From an uncultured Collinsella sp. (lineage in GTDB: Bacteria; Actinomycetota; Coriobacteriia; Coriobacteriales; Coriobacteriaceae): a stretch of DNA of 64,000 bases. Shown here piece by piece: positions 9,574-17,368 of the stretch. The DNA lies in assembly GCA_958405195.1 (NCBI GenBank), contig CATYDM010000003.1:51309-115308 (forward strand), written 5' to 3'. The notes under the pieces were generated by a model. The model saw nothing but the letters and a program-made list of their open reading frames with translations, was not told the origin of the DNA and made no database searches. Position numbers and translations under genes: made by a program. Position 1 is the first letter of the stretch. Each line of letters opens with the position of its first letter.

Positions 9574-10263
9574 ATGTCCCATACCGCCGCTCCCAAGGTT
9601 GCTTTTATTTTCGATTGCGACGGCACACTGGTTAATAGCACCCCCGTTTGGGCCTATGCCCAGCCCGAATTATTGCACCGCCACGGTGTCGACATGACGG
9701 TCGACGATTTTGCCCAGTTTGAGCATCTTTCGCTCGAGGACGAATGCCAGGCCTACCACGACACGTGGGGCATTGGCGATAATGGCGAGGAGCTCTACCG
9801 CGAGCTGAGCGGCATCCTGATCGATGGCTACTCCAAGGTGCCGCCGCGCGAGGGCCTGCTTGCATTTTTGAAGCAGGCGAAGGAAGCCGGTATTGCCATG
9901 TGCGTCGCCACGTCCACGCCGGCCGAGTTGGTTACGTCTGCGCTTGCGGGCGCCGGGCTCGATGCCTACATGGAGTTTATTACCACCACGGGCGAGGCGG
10001 GACGTTCCAAGCAGTTCCCCGACGTATACGAGCTGGCGCTGCGCCGTTTGGAGGAGCGTCACGGGCACAAGTTTGAGCGCGCATGGGTGTTTGAGGATGC
10101 GGTCTTTGGCCTTAAGAGCTCCGGCGCCGCCGGCTTTAAGCGCGTGGGTATCTATGACCCACATGGCCGCATGGAGCGCGATGAGGTTCGTGCCAACTGC
10201 GAGATCTTTATCGACAGCTACGTGGAGCTGAATTTGGCCCGCGTGCTTGCGTTTGAGGGTTAG
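9574..10263 (+). CDS. HAD-superfamily phosphatase, beta-phosphoglucomutase-like
   Basis: 229 residues. HAD motif I FIFDCDGTLVNS is at residues 11-22 with both nucleophile and acid Asp; motif II is CVATSTPAE, and the motif III/IV segment is FEDAVFGLKSSGAAG. The cap and overall layout match subfamily IA phosphatases of sugar phosphates such as beta-phosphoglucomutase or phosphoglycolate phosphatase; the substrate cannot be read from sequence. ATG at 9574 is preceded by GAAAGG; an upstream in-frame TTG at 9553 lies in the operator and is unlikely. The repressor-type operator upstream and divergent glgB suggest a role in sugar metabolism. Confidence 0.85.
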   Translation: MSHTAAPKVAFIFDCDGTLVNSTPVWAYAQPELLHRHGVDMTVDDFAQFEHLSLEDECQAYHDTWGIGDNGEELYRELSGILIDGYSKVPPREGLLAFLKQAKEAGIAMCVATSTPAELVTSALAGAGLDAYMEFITTTGEAGRSKQFPDVYELALRRLEERHGHKFERAWVFEDAVFGLKSSGAAGFKRVGIYDPHGRMERDEVRANCEIFIDSYVELNLARVLAFEG

Positions 10264-10272
10264 GCGAGAGCT

Positions 10273-10914
10273 GTGGCTTGCAAGGTATTAGTGGTCTGCG
10301 GTTCGCCCGTGGTGGCGAGCGTGGATCTGTTGCGTAGGCTAGCAGGGGAGTGCGACCACGTTGTCGCCGTGGACCGAGGACTCGACGCGCTGTTGGGCGC
10401 CGGCCTGGGCTGCGACGTTTATGTGGGGGATGCCGACACGGTGAGCGATGCCGGTCCCACGTTGGTCGATGCCGCCACCGACTTTGAAGTTGAGCGCCAC
10501 AACCCGTACAAGGACTATACCGATCTGGCGCTGGCGCTCGATTCCGTCCGCCGTCGCTGGCCGGGTGCCGAAGTAGTTGCGACTTGCGCTACGGGCGGCC
10601 GTCCGGACATGGCGCTTTCCGTACTGGGGCTGCTCGCAGGCTACGAGGATGCCCCTGTCTGGATTGTCGAGGACGAGACCACGGCCCGCATCCTTCGCGC
10701 AGGTGAATCGTGGACCATCGAAGGCGCCGAAGGCAAGACGTTCTCCATTATCGCCATTGCCCCCAACACCGAGGTAAGCGAACACGGCCTAGAGTGGGAG
10801 CTAGACCACAGCTCCCTGGGCCTGTTGGCCGACACGGGCATCTCTAATGTCGTCCGGAAAACGGCCGAGATTCAAGTCCACACCGGCACCGCCATCGCTT
10901 ACCTATATCAATAG
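10273..10914 (+). CDS. thiN: Thiamine pyrophosphokinase
   Basis: Converts thiamine plus ATP to thiamine pyrophosphate. 213 residues, GTG start 9 nt after the HAD stop, so probably co-transcribed. The catalytic domain has VAVDRGLDALLGAGLGCDVYVGDADTVS, the acidic segment NPYKDYTDLALAL and the TGGRPDMAL motif. The C-terminal beta domain contains the thiamine-binding part (GLEWELDHSSLGLLADTGISN), typical of this family. Confident family call. Confidence 0.88.
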   Translation: MACKVLVVCGSPVVASVDLLRRLAGECDHVVAVDRGLDALLGAGLGCDVYVGDADTVSDAGPTLVDAATDFEVERHNPYKDYTDLALALDSVRRRWPGAEVVATCATGGRPDMALSVLGLLAGYEDAPVWIVEDETTARILRAGESWTIEGAEGKTFSIIAIAPNTEVSEHGLEWELDHSSLGLLADTGISNVVRKTAEIQVHTGTAIAYLYQ

Positions 10915-10942
10915 GCATTTAGAATCCGACCCAAAAAAGTCC

Positions 10943-10971
10943 TTGCACCCCAAGCCAACTTCCCCTATAGT
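10943..10971 (+). promoter_or_regulatory. Promoter of tRNA-Ala copy 1
   Basis: TTGCAC (10943-10948), a 17-bp spacer and TATAGT (10966-10971) end 13 bp before the tRNA. The same TTGCA(C/T)-17-TATAGT pattern precedes the other two tRNA-Ala copies. Confidence 0.75.
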
Positions 10972-10984
10972 ATCTCACCGTCAC

Positions 10985-11060
10985 GGGGGCGTAGCTCAGC
11001 TGGGAGAGCGCTTGACTGGCAGTCAAGAGGTCAGGGGTTCGATCCCCCTCGTCTCCACCA
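10985..11060 (+). tRNA. tRNA-Ala (anticodon GGC), copy 1
   Basis: The cloverleaf folds cleanly. Acceptor GGGGGCG pairs with CGTCTCC including the G3:U70 alanine identity pair; the anticodon loop is CTGGCAG, giving GGC; CCA is encoded. The 73 mature bases are identical to those of the copies at 39463 and 40257, but those lack the encoded CCA. Confidence 0.97.
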
Positions 11061-11070
11061 TCGTGAATGC

Positions 11071-11101
11071 AAAGGCCTTCGGAATTCCGAAGGCCTTTTT
11101 T
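11071..11101 (+). terminator. Rho-independent terminator after tRNA-Ala copy 1
   Basis: Twelve-base-pair stem AAAGGCCTTCGG / CCGAAGGCCTTT with an AATT loop, running directly into a T tract. Confidence 0.9.
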
Positions 11102-11574
11102 CATGCCAAAACACCACGCGCCGCAAACCCCATCTACGCCAACAAAAAGTTGCACAATTAATTTCCCATGTCTGTACATAGTTTGTTAGACAAACGCGAT
11201 TACCAGTACGCCTCGCTGGTCAATTCGGTCTTCAGGAACGTCTCTAATCACCGCTTGCACCCCAATAACCTGCATCAACGTGAACAACATCCCAAAACAA
11301 CCCCCTTAAGCACGTCAAATGAACGATATGTTGTCCAACGCAGCCCAAATCAGTTTCGTTATCAACTTGTGCTAGGATACCTAACGTTACATGAGTTCAA
11401 CTGTGCTCACGGCTCCAGCAAGCCATAAAGCGCAGGGTCGATCAGCATCCGGCCGTAACGGCGGTGCCAGAAACACCACGAGCTCCAATAAAGAAGTCAT
11501 GCAACGTTATTTATTTGCATTGGGTAATTCCATGATGCAATTAATAGCATGCATGCCAATAAGAAGCAGTTTTA

Positions 11575-11634
11575 CAGCTGTTTGCGTGCGGTCCAGTTTT
11601 GTTCCCGCTTGACTGGTTCGCACGCAGCCAGCTG
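11575..11634 (+). promoter_or_regulatory. Long imperfect hairpin in the leader of the capsule locus
   Basis: Three stacked helices are separated by small internal loops: CAGCTG/CAGCTG (11575-11580 with 11629-11634), GCGTGCG/CGCACGC (11584-11590 with 11619-11625), and CCAG/CTGG closing a 16-nt loop. GACGCGGTC followed by TTTTT lies just downstream, like a small terminator. The 700-nt gene-free stretch 11102-11832 upstream of the NusG paralogue therefore looks like a structured leader. No convincing promoter was found in it. Confidence 0.55.
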
Positions 11635-11718
11635 GAGACGCGGTCTTTTTGCGATACACGGCCGCATCTCTAGCAACTGCGCTTATACATACCGTTCACG
11701 GTGGGGCAGAGCCACGTG

Positions 11719-11820
11719 CTTGTCTGACTGGGCTCAGGGTTTGAATATGGAGCGCCTTTGCGCATAAGCGCCCTGGCGAAGCCATACCCAAACCCCGTGA
11801 GCCACACGTAAGACAGCAAG
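11719..11820 (+). promoter_or_regulatory. Extended leader hairpin ending at the loaP ribosome site
   Basis: Nested helices pair TATGG (11746-11750) with CCATA (11782-11786), GGGTTTG (11737-11743) with CAAACCC (11789-11795), GGCTCA (11731-11736) with TGAGCC (11798-11803), and TGTCT (11721-11725) with AGACA (11811-11815). A GCGC-rich apical part lies at 11752-11778. The 3' foot abuts the AAGGGGG ribosome site of the NusG paralogue, so the fold could control its translation or be the RNA element recognised by the antiterminator. Confidence 0.6.
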
Positions 11821-11832
11821 GGGGTGGTGCTC

Positions 11833-12378
11833 GTGTGGTATGTGATTCAGGTCATTAACGGTCGCGAAGACGTAGTGCGCGAGCGCATCGAGCGTGTGGT
11901 GCCAGCGGGCGCCATGCAGGAGCTCTTTTATCCCCAATTTCAAACCGAGATCAAGGTACACGGCGAATGGGTCAATACGACCAAGCCGCTTTTTCCCGGA
12001 TATCTTATCTGCGATACGGCAGATCCCCGCACCGTGCAACAGTATCTGCTGCGCATGGACGACTTTGCCCGGGTGCTTGCCCAGGACGGTCAGTTTGTGC
12101 CGCTGGCAAAAGAAGAGGTCCAGCTTATTGGCGGCTTTACGCATAGGGGAGACCGCGTAGTGCCCATGAGCGAGGCCCTAAAAGACGGAGACCAGGTCAT
12201 TGTGACGGGCGGTCCGCTGTTGGGCCACGAAGGCCTTATCAAAACCATTAACAGACGCAAGAGCACTGCTTATCTGGAGCTCGACCTATGCGGCCGACGC
12301 GTAACTACGCGCGTTGGCCTTGCTGTGCTTTCGGCCGAGCAGCGCGTAATGCGAAACCTTAAAAAGGCGATCGCCTAG
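11833..12378 (+). CDS. loaP: LoaP-like NusG paralogue (transcription antiterminator)
   Basis: About 181 residues with an N-terminal NGN domain (MWYVIQVINGREDVVRERIE, then the LFPGYLICD segment) and a C-terminal KOW domain (GDQVIVTGGPLLGHEGLIKTINRRK). Too divergent to be housekeeping NusG; length and position at the head of a polysaccharide operon match the LoaP branch, which acts on long biosynthetic operons through RNA hairpins in their leaders. GTG at 11833 with AAGGGGG 8 nt upstream; an in-frame GTG at 11824 would bury the ribosome site. Likely promotes read-through of the roughly 12-kb capsule operon. Confidence 0.83.
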   Translation: MWYVIQVINGREDVVRERIERVVPAGAMQELFYPQFQTEIKVHGEWVNTTKPLFPGYLICDTADPRTVQQYLLRMDDFARVLAQDGQFVPLAKEEVQLIGGFTHRGDRVVPMSEALKDGDQVIVTGGPLLGHEGLIKTINRRKSTAYLELDLCGRRVTTRVGLAVLSAEQRVMRNLKKAIA

Positions 12379-12429
12379 CTGTTGGCGACCGCTACACAGA
12401 ACAGGGAGGATCCCCGACCCGGGGACAAA

Positions 12430-13194
12430 GTGTTGGAAGAGAACGTGTCGGATAAAACAGAATATGCAACGGATGCGCCCACGGGAGCGGCACTGATTGC
12501 TCAGGCCATGGACCGGCGCGAGGGCGTCGGCCGTTACAAGGCCATGCAATCCATCGTGGACTGGGACCGCTCGCGCTTTGTCTACAGGGTTGTGAAGCGA
12601 GCCTTCGACATCGTGTTCAGCGGCTGTGTCTTGGCCGTCATCGCCGTACCGAGCCTGGTGCTCGCCGCGGCCATCCGCCTTGAGAGCGAGGGCAACCCGT
12701 TCTACAGCCAGATCCGCGTGGGACAGACCCACCGCGACGGCAGCCTGTCCACCTTCCGAATGTGGAAGTTCCGAAGCATGTACAAGGACGCCGACGAGCG
12801 CCTCGCCGAGCTCAAGGAGCTAAACGAGATTGCCGGGGCCATGTTCAAGATGAAGGACGATCCGCGCGTCACCAGGATTGGCAGGTTCATCCGCAAGCAC
12901 TCCATCGACGAGTTCCCTCAGTTCCTGAACGTGTTCCTGGGCCAGATGTCCGTCGTGGGCCCGCGTCCGCCGCTGCCGAATGAGGTCGCGGAGTACACCG
13001 AGTACGACCTGCAGCGTTTGGCCGTTAAGCCAGGCATAACTGGCTGGTGGCAGGTGACCGACCGCAACGACACGGACTTCGACGGCATGGTCCGCCGCGA
13101 TTTGGAGTATATCGCGAAGCGTGGCGTGGCCACCGATTTGAAGATCGTGGCGCTCACGGTCGTCGAAATGATAACGGGGGGGGGTGCCTGCTAG
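12430..13194 (+). CDS. Sugar-phosphate transferase (phosphoglycosyl transferase), copy 1
   Basis: Monotopic phosphoglycosyl transferase (PF02397) that loads the first sugar-1-phosphate onto undecaprenyl phosphate at the membrane. After about 45 residues come the membrane-inserted helix (YRVVKRAFDIVFSGCVLAVIAVPSLVLAAAI) and the catalytic core FRMWKFRSMYKDAD, then SIDEFPQFLNVFLGQMSVVGPRPPLP and KPGITGWWQVTDRND. The start is ambiguous (GTG 12430 or GTG 12445). The end is odd: a G9 run gives a terminal Gly-Gly-Gly-Ala-Cys. One added G would remove the stop and fuse it in frame to the next transferase. Confidence 0.88.
   Translation: MLEENVSDKTEYATDAPTGAALIAQAMDRREGVGRYKAMQSIVDWDRSRFVYRVVKRAFDIVFSGCVLAVIAVPSLVLAAAIRLESEGNPFYSQIRVGQTHRDGSLSTFRMWKFRSMYKDADERLAELKELNEIAGAMFKMKDDPRVTRIGRFIRKHSIDEFPQFLNVFLGQMSVVGPRPPLPNEVAEYTEYDLQRLAVKPGITGWWQVTDRNDTDFDGMVRRDLEYIAKRGVATDLKIVALTVVEMITGGGAC
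13176..13184 (+). repeat. G9 homopolymer at the 3' end of the first sugar transferase
   Basis: Nine consecutive G encode three Gly codons four codons before the stop. Tracts of this length are prone to slippage. Frame arithmetic shows that G10 would place translation in the frame of the following transferase, which is open across the junction. Confidence 0.8.
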
Positions 13195-13235
13195 AGGCAT
13201 TTCCCGAGACTTTTCCGTTGGCGGGGTGCTATCCC

Positions 13236-13880
13236 ATGCCTAGGAAACCTACCGGGACCCTCTTCTACCGCATATGCGAGAGAACGTTCGATATAGCCTT
13301 CAGCGCCGGGTGTGCCGCGGTGCTGGCGATTCCCATGGCCTGTGTCTGCGCCGCGATCTGCGCGGAGTCCCCGGGCTGCCCGGTCTACACGCAGGAGCGC
13401 GTGGGCAGGGGAGGCCGGGTGATTCGCGTGCTTAAGCTTCGCAGCATGGTCTCTGATGCAGGTGATGTGCAGAAGTACCTGAGCCCCGAGCAGCTGCACC
13501 AGTGGGAGGTGGAGCGCAAGGTCGATAACGACCCACGCATCACAAAGGTGGGCAAGTTCATTCGCAAGTGTTCCATCGACGAGGTGCCACAGTTCCTCAA
13601 TGTGCTCAAGGGCGATCTGTCAGTGATCGGCCCGCGCCCCATCACGCGCGACGAGCTGGAGCAGCACTTCACCGACGAGGAGAAGGGGGAGCTGCTGAGC
13701 GTCACCCCGGGCATTACCGGCCTGTGGCAGGCCACTGATCGTAACGCCGCGACATTTGAAAGCGGCTTGCGACAGAAGATCGAGCTCCGTTATGTGCGGA
13801 ATCGTTGCTTCCGTATGGATTGGAAATGCTTTACCGGCACTTTCGGCGCAATGTTTGGAAAGAAAAGGACTGGACGTTGA
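13236..13880 (+). CDS. Sugar-phosphate transferase (phosphoglycosyl transferase), copy 2
   Basis: 214 residues, the short single-domain form of PF02397. It has an N-terminal membrane helix (FDIAFSAGCAAVLAIPMACVC), the catalytic segment IRVLKLRSMVSDAGD, SIDEVPQFLNVLKGDLSVIGPRPITRDE and TPGITGLWQATDRN. ATG at 13236 preceded by GGCGGGG; the reading frame is open for another 63 codons upstream through the G9 tract. Two consecutive initiating transferases suggest alternative first sugars, or that the pair can be produced as one fused protein after slippage. It overlaps the next gene at TTGA. Confidence 0.87.
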   Translation: MPRKPTGTLFYRICERTFDIAFSAGCAAVLAIPMACVCAAICAESPGCPVYTQERVGRGGRVIRVLKLRSMVSDAGDVQKYLSPEQLHQWEVERKVDNDPRITKVGKFIRKCSIDEVPQFLNVLKGDLSVIGPRPITRDELEQHFTDEEKGELLSVTPGITGLWQATDRNAATFESGLRQKIELRYVRNRCFRMDWKCFTGTFGAMFGKKRTGR

Positions 13881-15085
13881 GAATTCTAATGGTCTGCCAG
13901 CATTACTGGCCAGAGCATTTTCAGATAACCGAGATATGCGAGGAGCTTGTACAGCGCGGCCACCAAGTGACTGCACTTGTTGGCATTCCTAACTATCCAA
14001 AGGGTGTTGTGCCCGAGGAATACATGCACGGCAAGAATCGCCAGCAGGTTCGAAACGGCGTCAACATTATTCGTGTGGAGGAAATTCCCAGGAAGCCCGG
14101 AATCATAGGTCTTGCGAAGAATTATCTCAGCTACATGCGAGAGGCCGACAAAAAGGTTGGCAACCTGTCGAGTGATTTCGATGTGATATTCGCCTATCAG
14201 TTGTCTCCGGTTCTTATGTCCGAACCCGCCATGTGAATGAAAAAACGAACCGGTATCCCCGTGTTCCTGTATTGCGCCGATCTCTGGCCTGATGCGATTA
14301 AGGCGATGCTGCCCGACAAGCTCAACTTTGCGATGCCACTTATCAAGGCCATGAGCTCGAAGATCTACCGTCAGGCAAACGTTAGCGCGACAAATGCCAG
14401 CTCCTATGTCGATTACTTCGATCAGGAGTTTGGAATCAGTCGCGATAAGGTATTTTACCTGCCACAATACGCCGAGGATTCATACCTGGACATGGGCCTT
14501 ACAGCGCTTCCTTCGGACAAGATGCGGTTCTTGATCATGGGCAACATCGGCAAGCTTCAGTACATGCCTTGCGTGTTAGAGGCCGTGAATTCGCTTAAGC
14601 ACCGCGATGATTTCGAGCTGCACATTGTAGGTGACGGTTCCGCCATGCCGTACTGCAAGCAGTATGTTGCTGACCACGAGCTTGAAAAGCATGTTGTGTT
14701 CCATGGGCGTCGTCCGTACGAGGAAATGCCGAACTACTACCGCAACGCTGATTGCTGCTTGCTGACGCTTAACGTTCCCGGTGCCCCTGGAATCAATTCG
14801 ACGCTTCCTAGTCGCCTGCAGGGATTCATGGCGGCTGGCAAGCCGATTCTTGCCTCTATCGATGGGTCGGCGGTTCAGGTCATCAACGATTCTGGGTGCG
14901 GCCGGGCGGTTCCTGCCGGCGATGCTGAGGGCCTAGCGGCTCTTATGACGGATTACTTGGATAACTCCGACTCCTACGTATCCTGCGGCGAGAATGGCCG
15001 AGCTTACTACAAGGCAAATTTCACCAAACAACGGTTTATGAACGAGATCGAAAAGCTGCTCGTTATGACGATGGAAGGCGCGTAA
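13877..15085 (+). pseudogene. WbuB-like glycosyltransferase interrupted by an in-frame TGA
   Basis: Group-1 (GT4) glycosyltransferase, in the style of L-FucNAc transferases. The first part from TTG 13877 (ILMVCQHYWPEHFQITEICEELVQRGH) has 119 residues; TGA at 14234-14236 then interrupts, and the same frame resumes at ATG 14237 (MKKRTGIPVFLYCADLWPDAI) to 15085. Both halves are otherwise intact, including the donor-site region NADCCLLTLNVPGAPGINSTLPSRLQGFMAAGKP. The local sequence ATG-TGA-ATG suggests a TGG (Trp) to TGA change. The second half could be made by reinitiation. A recent mutation or a sequence error are both possible. Confidence 0.8.
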
Positions 15086-15088
15086 TAG

Positions 15089-16147
15089 ATGGCTAGAACC
15101 ACCGCATTTAAAGACAAGACCCTCATGATCACGGGCGGCACCGGCTCGTTCGGCAACACCGTGCTCAAGCACTTCATGGACACCGACCTGGCCGAGATCC
15201 GCATCTTCTCCCGCGACGAGAAGAAGCAGGACGACATGCGCCACCGCCTGCAGGAGAAGTCGCCCGAGCTCGCCTCCAAGGTGTGCTTCTTCATCGGCGA
15301 CGTCCGCAACGCCCAGAGCGTGCGCGACGCCATGCACGGCGTGGACTACATCTTCCACGCCGCCGCCCTCAAGCAGGTGCCCTCCTGCGAGTTCTTCCCC
15401 ATGGAGGCCGTCCGCACCAACGTCATCGGCACGGACAACGTCCTGCACGCCGCCATCGACGAGGGCGTGGACCGCGTCGTGTGCCTGTCCACCGACAAGG
15501 CGGCCTACCCCATCAACGCCATGGGCAAGTCCAAGGCCATGATGGAGTCCATCATCTATGCTAACGCCCGAAACGGCGCCGGCCGCACCACCATCTGCTG
15601 CACCCGCTACGGCAACGTCATGTGCTCGCGCGGCAGCGTCATCCCGCTGTTCATCGACCGCATCCGCAAGGGCGAGCCGCTGACGGTCACCGACCCCAAC
15701 ATGACCCGATTCCTGATGAACCTTGACGAGGCCGTCGACCTGGTGCAGTTCGCCTTCGAGCACGCCAACCCCGGCGACCTGTTCATCCAGAAGGCGCCTG
15801 CCTCCACGATCGGAGACCTCGCCGAGGCCGTGCAGGAGGTCTTCGGCCGCGTGGGCACCCAGGTCATCGGCACCCGCCACGGCGAGAAGCTGTTCGAGAC
15901 CCTCATGACCCGCGAGGAGCGCCTGCGCGCCGAGGACATGGGCGGCTACTACCGCGTGGCCTGCGACTCGCGCGACCTGAACTACGACAAGTTCGTCGTG
16001 GACGGCAAGGTTGAGACCCAGGCCGACGAGTCCTACACCTCCCACAACACCGAGAGGCTCGACGTGGAGGGCACCATCGCCAAGATCAAGACCGCCGAGT
16101 ACGTGCAGCTGGCCCTGGAAGGCCGCGAGCACGAGGCGGTGCAGTAG
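15089..16147 (+). CDS. capE: UDP-GlcNAc 4,6-dehydratase/5-epimerase, CapE/FnlA type
   Basis: First step of UDP-N-acetyl-L-fucosamine synthesis from UDP-GlcNAc. 352 residues, extended SDR fold. The NAD-binding motif GGTGSFGN is at residues 16-23; STDKAAYP is followed by MGKSK, where Met replaces the usual catalytic Tyr of YxxxK, as is normal for this inverting dehydratase family. ATG at 15089 with a GGAAGG site, 3 nt after the glycosyltransferase stop. Its GC content is clearly higher than that of the wzy-wzx genes. With capF and capG it forms a complete L-FucNAc set. Confidence 0.92.
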   Translation: MARTTAFKDKTLMITGGTGSFGNTVLKHFMDTDLAEIRIFSRDEKKQDDMRHRLQEKSPELASKVCFFIGDVRNAQSVRDAMHGVDYIFHAAALKQVPSCEFFPMEAVRTNVIGTDNVLHAAIDEGVDRVVCLSTDKAAYPINAMGKSKAMMESIIYANARNGAGRTTICCTRYGNVMCSRGSVIPLFIDRIRKGEPLTVTDPNMTRFLMNLDEAVDLVQFAFEHANPGDLFIQKAPASTIGDLAEAVQEVFGRVGTQVIGTRHGEKLFETLMTREERLRAEDMGGYYRVACDSRDLNYDKFVVDGKVETQADESYTSHNTERLDVEGTIAKIKTAEYVQLALEGREHEAVQ

Positions 16148-16148
16148 G

Positions 16149-17366
16149 GTGCGCGTCCTCGTCACCGGCGCCAGGGGCTTCGTCGGAAAGAATCTCTGCT
16201 GCGCGCTGAAAAATATAAGAGACGGTAAGGACCGCCGCGAGAAATACGCGAGCCTGCTCCCGCTCGAAGTCATGGAGTACGACATCGAGTCGACGCTCGA
16301 GGAGTTGGACGGCTACTGCTCCCGCGCGGACTTCGTCTTCAACCTCGCCGGCGTCAACCGCCCCAAGGACCAATCCGAGTACATGGAGGGCAACTTCGGG
16401 TTCGCCTCCACGCTGCTCGAGACGCTCGAGCGCCACGGCAACAAGTGCCCCATCATGCTCTCCAGCTCCGCGCAGGCGAGCCTTTCGGGCCGCTTCGAGG
16501 GCTCGGTCTACGGCGAGTCCAAGCTCGCGGGGGAGGGCCTGTTCCGGGAGTACTCCGAGAGGACCGGCGCGCCCGTGCTCATCTACCGCTTCCCCAACCT
16601 CTACGGCAAGTGGTGCCGCCCGCGCTACAACTCCGCCGTGGCGACCTTCTGCGACGCCGTCGCCAACGGCCGCCCCTACACCGTCAACGACCCCAATGTG
16701 AAGCTGGAGCTTCTCTACATCGACGACCTGGTCGAGGAGATGCTGGGCGCCCTGCTGGGGGAGGAGCACCTCTGCGGATACGACGGGTTGGAGCGTGTCG
16801 ACGGAGCTGATTTCTGTTTCGTCCCCGGGACCGACGTGAAGACCCTGGGCGAGATCGTCTACCTGCTGGGCTGCTTCCGCGACAGCCGCGAGACGCTGTC
16901 GGTGCCCGACCTGACCGAGGGATCATTCTCCAAGAAGCTCTGGAGCACGTTCCTGTCCTACTACGAGCCGGGACACTTCGCCTATAGCCTCAAGCCCAAC
17001 GTGGACGACCGCGGCTCCTTCACCGAGTTCCTACGCACGCCGGAGCGCGGCCAGGTATCGATCAACGTGAGCAGGCCCGGTATCACCAAGGGCAACCATT
17101 GGCACATGAGCAAGTGGGAGAGGTTCCTGGTGGTCTCCGGCACCGCAAGCATTAAGCTGAGAAAGGTGGGGGAAGACGCGGAGGGCAACCCGTTCCCCGT
17201 CGACGAGTACGTCGTGAGCGGCTCAGAAATGCGCGTCGTCGAGATGATCCCCGGCTACACGCACTCCATCACCAACCTGTCCGACACCGAGGATCTCGTG
17301 ACGGTCATGTGGGCCAATGAGCCTTTCGACCCAGAGAATCCCGATACATATTTTGAAACAGTCTAA
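16149..17366 (+). CDS. capF: UDP-2-acetamido-2,6-dideoxy-L-talose reductase, CapF/FnlB type
   Basis: Second enzyme of UDP-L-FucNAc synthesis. 405 residues from GTG 16149, one base after the capE stop. The N-terminal SDR domain has the nucleotide loop TGARGFVGKNL and the catalytic YGESK; a C-terminal cupin domain follows from about residue 285 (GRGSF-like start DDRGSFTEFLRT, then GNHWHMSKWERFLVVSG with the metal-ligand histidines). This two-domain architecture is diagnostic for CapF. Confidence 0.92.
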   Translation: MRVLVTGARGFVGKNLCCALKNIRDGKDRREKYASLLPLEVMEYDIESTLEELDGYCSRADFVFNLAGVNRPKDQSEYMEGNFGFASTLLETLERHGNKCPIMLSSSAQASLSGRFEGSVYGESKLAGEGLFREYSERTGAPVLIYRFPNLYGKWCRPRYNSAVATFCDAVANGRPYTVNDPNVKLELLYIDDLVEEMLGALLGEEHLCGYDGLERVDGADFCFVPGTDVKTLGEIVYLLGCFRDSRETLSVPDLTEGSFSKKLWSTFLSYYEPGHFAYSLKPNVDDRGSFTEFLRTPERGQVSINVSRPGITKGNHWHMSKWERFLVVSGTASIKLRKVGEDAEGNPFPVDEYVVSGSEMRVVEMIPGYTHSITNLSDTEDLVTVMWANEPFDPENPDTYFETV

Positions 17367-17368
17367 TT

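Noticed and set aside
10985..11060. tRNA-Ala as phage attachment site
   Set aside because: The repeated tRNA copies are complete genes with promoters and terminators, and no integrase is in the window; recombination between tRNA copies fits better.
11168..11612. Short frames in the capsule leader
   Set aside because: No ribosome sites and no protein-like pattern; RNA structure explains the region better.
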